Below are positions 61,085 through 64,000 of a stretch of 64,000 nt of DNA, in pieces. How positions within the stretch are numbered: the first letter of the stretch is position 1; the number at the start of each line of letters is the position of its first letter. Under the pieces are notes generated by a model. The model was not told the origin of the DNA. It searched no databases and saw nothing but the letters and a program-made list of their open reading frames with translations. The DNA lies in assembly GCF_002885955.2 (NCBI RefSeq), contig NZ_POQS01000006.1:1-64000 (forward strand), in the 5' to 3' direction. The stretch is from Achromobacter pulmonis. Lineage in GTDB: Bacteria; Pseudomonadota; Gammaproteobacteria; Burkholderiales; Burkholderiaceae_B. The translations under genes were made by a program, and so were the position numbers.

Positions 61085-61966
61085 TTATCGTTCGCGCGGC
61101 GGCTCGAATCCGTACAGCCGCGCCGGGTTGTCCACCAGGATGCGCCGGCGCAAGGCCGCGTCGGGGCAGGCCTGGAACAGCAGGTCCACCAGCTCGCCGT
61201 CGTCGGGCATGTCGCCGGCCACGTTGGGATGCGGCCAGTCGGTGCCCCACAGGCAGCGATCGGGCAAGGCCTCGGCCAGCGCGCGCACGAAGGGCAGGCC
61301 CTCGGCGTACGGCCGCCGGCCCGAGGCGATGCGGTCTATGCCCGACACCTTGACCCAGGCCTGCGGCACCTCGGCCAGCGCCAGCATGGCCCGCATCGCC
61401 GGCGACGCCAGTCCGTCGGCCGCCTTCAGCCGGCCCATGTGGTCGATCACGAAGGGCAGCGGCAGCGCGGTCAGGCGCGGCAGCAGGCCGGGCAACATGG
61501 CCCCGTCCAGATGCAGGCAGAGATGCCAGCCCAACGGCGCGATCAGCTTCACGACATGGTCGAAGACGGCAGGGTCGGGCGCGCCGCCCAGGTGCGGCAC
61601 GAAGTTGAAGCGGGCGGCGCGCACGCCCGCCGCGTGCAGGCGCGCCACCTCCTCGCCGGTGGCGTGCGCGCCCAGCAGCGCGACGCCGCGATAGCGTCCG
61701 CCGCTGCGGGCCAGCGCGTCCAGCAGCGCGCCGTGGTCCGCGCCGTGGCAATTGGCCTGCACCAGCACCGCCCGCTCCACGCCCAGGCGCGCATGCAGCG
61801 CCGCCATCGCCTCGTAAGGCGCGTCCGGCGGCGTATAGGAACGGCCCTCGGCATACGGAAACACCGCGGCCGGCCCGAACACGTGGCAATGCGCGTCGCA
61901 GGCCCCCGGCGGCAGCGCATGGCTTGGGCGGGACGGCGAGGCGAGCGGAGGACGGCAATCGGGCAC
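61085..61966 (-). CDS. Amidohydrolase family lactonase (2-pyrone-4,6-dicarboxylate hydrolase-like)
   Basis: A 293-residue TIM-barrel hydrolase of the LigI branch. Typical pieces are PPGACDAHCHVFGP (metal HxH), RAVLVQANCHGADHGALLDAL, FVIDHMGRLKA, VKVSGIDRIA and LWGTDWPHPN. LigI opens 2-pyrone-4,6-dicarboxylate in aromatic catabolism; the exact lactone here is not known. First gene of the four-gene operon, divergent from the LysR regulator. Confidence 0.85.
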   Translation of the reverse strand: MPDCRPPLASPSRPSHALPPGACDAHCHVFGPAAVFPYAEGRSYTPPDAPYEAMAALHARLGVERAVLVQANCHGADHGALLDALARSGGRYRGVALLGAHATGEEVARLHAAGVRAARFNFVPHLGGAPDPAVFDHVVKLIAPLGWHLCLHLDGAMLPGLLPRLTALPLPFVIDHMGRLKAADGLASPAMRAMLALAEVPQAWVKVSGIDRIASGRRPYAEGLPFVRALAEALPDRCLWGTDWPHPNVAGDMPDDGELVDLLFQACPDAALRRRILVDNPARLYGFEPPRER

Positions 61967-62023
61967 GGCGGCTTCCTGTGTGGGAAAGCCTCATGGTGGT
62001 GAATTGCCGGCCGCCAAACAATG

Positions 62024-62047
62024 CTATATCTTTGATTTCAGATATAG
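62024..62047. promoter_or_regulatory. Candidate LysR operator
   Basis: CTATATCT (62024-62031) and AGATATAG (62040-62047) form a perfect 8-bp inverted repeat with an 8-base spacer. It lies between the divergent LysR and LigI-like genes, 15 bases before the regulator start, which suits autorepression and activation of the operon. Confidence 0.65.
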
Positions 62048-62062
62048 ATTTTTGGCATATCC

Positions 62063-62986
62063 ATGGATCTCAAGCAGATCGAGTACTTTCTGCGCGTGGC
62101 CGAAAGGCGCAGCTTCTCGCGCGCGGCCGAAATGCTGGACGTGGCGCAGCCAACGCTCAGCCGCCAGGTCCGCCTGCTGGAACTGGAGCTGGGCCAGCAT
62201 CTGCTGTATCGCAACGGCCGCGGCGCCGAGCCCACCGAGGCCGGGCTGCGCTTCCTGGAACACGCCCGCGCCCTGCTGACCCTGGCCGAACGCGCCAAGG
62301 AAGACCTGCAAAGCCTGCGCGAAACGCCCACCGGCAAGGTGGTGGTGGGCCTGCCGCCGCGCATCGCGCGGGTGCTGACGCCGCCGCTGGTGCAGGCCTT
62401 CCGCCGCGATTTTCCCGACGCCTCCATCGCCGTGGCCGAAGGCCTGAGCGCCCAGGTGCGCGAATGGCTGCTGGCCGGGCGGGTCGACCTGGCCCTGCTC
62501 TACGATCCGGCCGCCTCGCCCCAGCTGGGCTACGAATCGCTGTTTCGCGAAGACCTGGTGCTGGTGGCCGCGGCCGGCCACCGCCCGCCCCTGCCGGCGC
62601 GCGTGGCCGTGGCGCGGCTGGGCGACTATCCGCTGGTGGTGCCCAGCCTGCCCAACGCCATCCGCACGCTGGTCGAGAGCGTGTGCCGCGCCCAGGGCGT
62701 GCGCCTGACGATCGCCGTCGAGGTCGACGCCGTGCAGACCATCGTCGAGCTGGCCGCTCAGGGCGACGCCTACGCCATCCTGCCGCGTTCGGCCGCAAGC
62801 GGCCCGGCCGCCGAGCATGCGCTGTCGCTGTGCGACATCCACAGTCCCACGATCACCAACGACCTGGTGCTGGCCAGCGCCCGCCACCGGCCGGCCACGC
62901 GCCTGGCCGCCGCCACCGCGCAGCTGATCCGCCAGCTCGGGGTGGCGGCGCTGTTCGCGCCGCGCGCGCCAGGCCAAAAGAGTTAA
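62063..62986 (+). CDS. LysR family transcriptional regulator
   Basis: A 307-residue regulator with the N-terminal winged helix (LKQIEYFLRVAERRSFSRAAEMLDVAQPTLSRQVRLLELELG) and a C-terminal periplasmic-binding-like effector domain (GKVVVGLPPRIARVLTPPL...). The pattern is close to NAC/CbbR-type members. It is divergent from the LigI-Bug-CMD operon and probably responds to a substrate or intermediate. Its end runs through a tandem AAAAGAGTTA stretch to a hairpin before argG. Confidence 0.92.
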   Translation: MDLKQIEYFLRVAERRSFSRAAEMLDVAQPTLSRQVRLLELELGQHLLYRNGRGAEPTEAGLRFLEHARALLTLAERAKEDLQSLRETPTGKVVVGLPPRIARVLTPPLVQAFRRDFPDASIAVAEGLSAQVREWLLAGRVDLALLYDPAASPQLGYESLFREDLVLVAAAGHRPPLPARVAVARLGDYPLVVPSLPNAIRTLVESVCRAQGVRLTIAVEVDAVQTIVELAAQGDAYAILPRSAASGPAAEHALSLCDIHSPTITNDLVLASARHRPATRLAAATAQLIRQLGVAALFAPRAPGQKS

Positions 62987-62999
62987 AAGAGTTAAACTA

Positions 63000-63025
63000 G
63001 CCGCCAGATTCTTCTGTCTGGCGGC
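63000..63025 (+). terminator. Hairpin between the LysR gene and argG
   Basis: GCCGCCAGA (63000-63008) pairs perfectly with TCTGGCGGC (63017-63025) around TTCTTCTG. There is no T-tract. It may end the LysR transcript or be part of the argG leader. Confidence 0.45.
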
Positions 63026-63075
63026 CGGCTGCGGCCCAAGCCTGTCCAAGTCCTGTTGGCGTCTCATCTCGAACA

Positions 63076-64000
63076 ATGACTACTATCCTCCCGAACCTTC
63101 CGACCGGCCAGAAGGTCGGCATCGCCTTTTCCGGCGGCCTCGACACCAGCGCAGCGCTCCTGTGGATGCGCAACAACGGCGTCGTTCCCTACGCCTACAC
63201 GGCGAACCTGGGCCAGCCCGATGAGTCCGACTACGATGAAATCCCGCGCAAGGCCATGGCCTACGGCGCCGAAAAGGCCCGCCTGATCGACTGCCGCGCG
63301 CAGCTGGTGGCCGAAGGCATCGCCGCCCTGCAATCGGGCGCGTTCCACATCTCGACGGCCGGCATCACCTACTTCAACACCACGCCCATCGGCCGCGCCG
63401 TCACCGGCACCATGCTGGTGGCCGCCATGAAGGAAGACGACGTCAACATCTGGGGCGACGGCAGCACCTTCAAGGGCAACGACATCGAGCGCTTCTACCG
63501 CTACGGCCTGCTGACCAACCCCGACCTCAAGATCTACAAGCCCTGGCTCGACCAGCGCTTCATCGACGAGCTCGGCGGCCGTTCGGAAATGTCGGAGTAC
63601 ATGCGCCAGGCCGGTTTCGACTACAAGATGTCGGCCGAGAAAGCCTATTCCACCGACTCCAACCTGCTGGGCGCGACCCACGAAGCCAAGGACCTGGAGC
63701 ATCTGAACTCCGGCATCCGCATCGTCAAGCCCATCATGGGCGTGGCCTTCTGGCGCGACGACGTGGCCGTCAAGGCCGAGGAAGTCACGGTGCGCTTCGA
63801 GGAAGGCCAGCCCGTCGCCCTCAATGGCGTGGAGTACGCCGACCCGGTCGAGCTGATGCTCGAAGCCAACCGCATCGGCGGGCGCCACGGCCTGGGCATG
63901 AGCGACCAGATCGAAAACCGCATCATCGAGGCCAAGAGCCGCGGCATCTACGAGGCCCCGGGCCTGGCCCTGCTCTTCATCGCCTACGAGCGCCTGGTCA
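63076..64000 (+). CDS. argG: Argininosuccinate synthase, truncated by the window end
   Basis: ArgG joins citrulline and aspartate with ATP. The first 308 residues are present and the frame runs off the window. The PP-loop ATPase motif AFSGGLDTS is at 17-25, followed by YAYTANLGQPDESDYDEIPRKA and GITYFNTTPIGRAV, which indicate the longer ArgG type 2 (about 445 residues) as in E. coli. The ATG at 63076 follows GAAC without a strong ribosome site. It stands apart from argDF, separated by the LysR-controlled operon. Confidence 0.95.
   Translation, partial: MTTILPNLPTGQKVGIAFSGGLDTSAALLWMRNNGVVPYAYTANLGQPDESDYDEIPRKAMAYGAEKARLIDCRAQLVAEGIAALQSGAFHISTAGITYFNTTPIGRAVTGTMLVAAMKEDDVNIWGDGSTFKGNDIERFYRYGLLTNPDLKIYKPWLDQRFIDELGGRSEMSEYMRQAGFDYKMSAEKAYSTDSNLLGATHEAKDLEHLNSGIRIVKPIMGVAFWRDDVAVKAEEVTVRFEEGQPVALNGVEYADPVELMLEANRIGGRHGLGMSDQIENRIIEAKSRGIYEAPGLALLFIAYERLV

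Noticed and set aside
62984..62999. Tandem AAAAGAGTTA near the LysR stop as a microsatellite or phase-variable tract
   Set aside because: Only two copies, the first supplying the stop codon, and not in a position to change a reading frame.
1..64000. Insertion sequences, phage genes, CRISPR, tRNA or rRNA
   Set aside because: No transposase, integrase, spaced direct-repeat array or cloverleaf-like sequence was seen on either strand; the only dispersed repeat is the 65-bp element.

Overview
The window is a high-GC, gene-dense chromosomal segment of a betaproteobacterium of the Alcaligenaceae, most likely Bordetella. The pointers are the Bug and TctAB type solute uptake genes, a Kdo kinase, LpxO next to dnaE, a lipopolysaccharide core cluster with two polysaccharide deacetylases, DUF3579, and separately placed arginine genes. 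No insertion sequence, phage gene, tRNA, rRNA or CRISPR array is visible in 64 kb. B. pertussis is densely loaded with IS481, so a relative such as B. bronchiseptica or B. parapertussis fits better, but species cannot be settled here.

Layout. 0.2-4 kb: RNase G, a DUF3053 lipoprotein and a membrane diguanylate cyclase. 4-10.3 kb: a Kef-type antiporter, MsbA, and a divergent heptosyltransferase, DUF218 and YkgJ operon. 10.4-16 kb: an NtrC-type two-component system divergent from a TctBA tricarboxylate-type carrier. 16-25.2 kb: six tightly packed glycosyltransferase and deacetylase genes on the minus strand, translationally coupled to dnaE upstream. 25.3-34.2 kb: LpxO, HrpA, ArgA, YggX and a phospholipase C family protein. 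34.2-42.2 kb: PhoU, RpiA, AidB, an amidase, RmuC, YrbL, a 3-methyladenine glycosylase and an ArsC/Spx-like protein. 42.5-46.5 kb: a PotFGHI polyamine importer. 46.6-50.3 kb: Kdo kinase, truncated haemoglobin and an FtsX-family permease as one overlapping unit. 50.4-56.2 kb: a TRAP transporter beside a cytosine-deaminase-like amidohydrolase, an Asp/Glu-racemase-like protein and a divergent GntR regulator. 56.2-58.9 kb: DUF3579, ArgD and ArgF. 59-63 kb: a four-gene catabolic operon (LigI-like hydrolase, Bug receptor, carboxymuconolactone-decarboxylase-like protein, DUF4286-like protein) divergent from a LysR regulator. From 63.1 kb: ArgG, cut by the window end.

Two themes recur. The first is the outer membrane: MsbA, the heptosyltransferase, the core cluster, LpxO and the Kdo kinase all build or move lipopolysaccharide. 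The second is scavenging under local control: TctBA with its two-component system, PotFGHI, TRAP with GntR, and Bug with LysR.

The most striking unexplained structure is a 64-65 bp imperfectly palindromic repeat. It occurs four times, at exactly three loci, all between convergent genes, and at two loci it supplies the stop codon of the minus-strand gene. Candidate operators, a Pho box and several terminator hairpins are also listed. Long antisense ORFs were treated as GC-rich shadows and left out.
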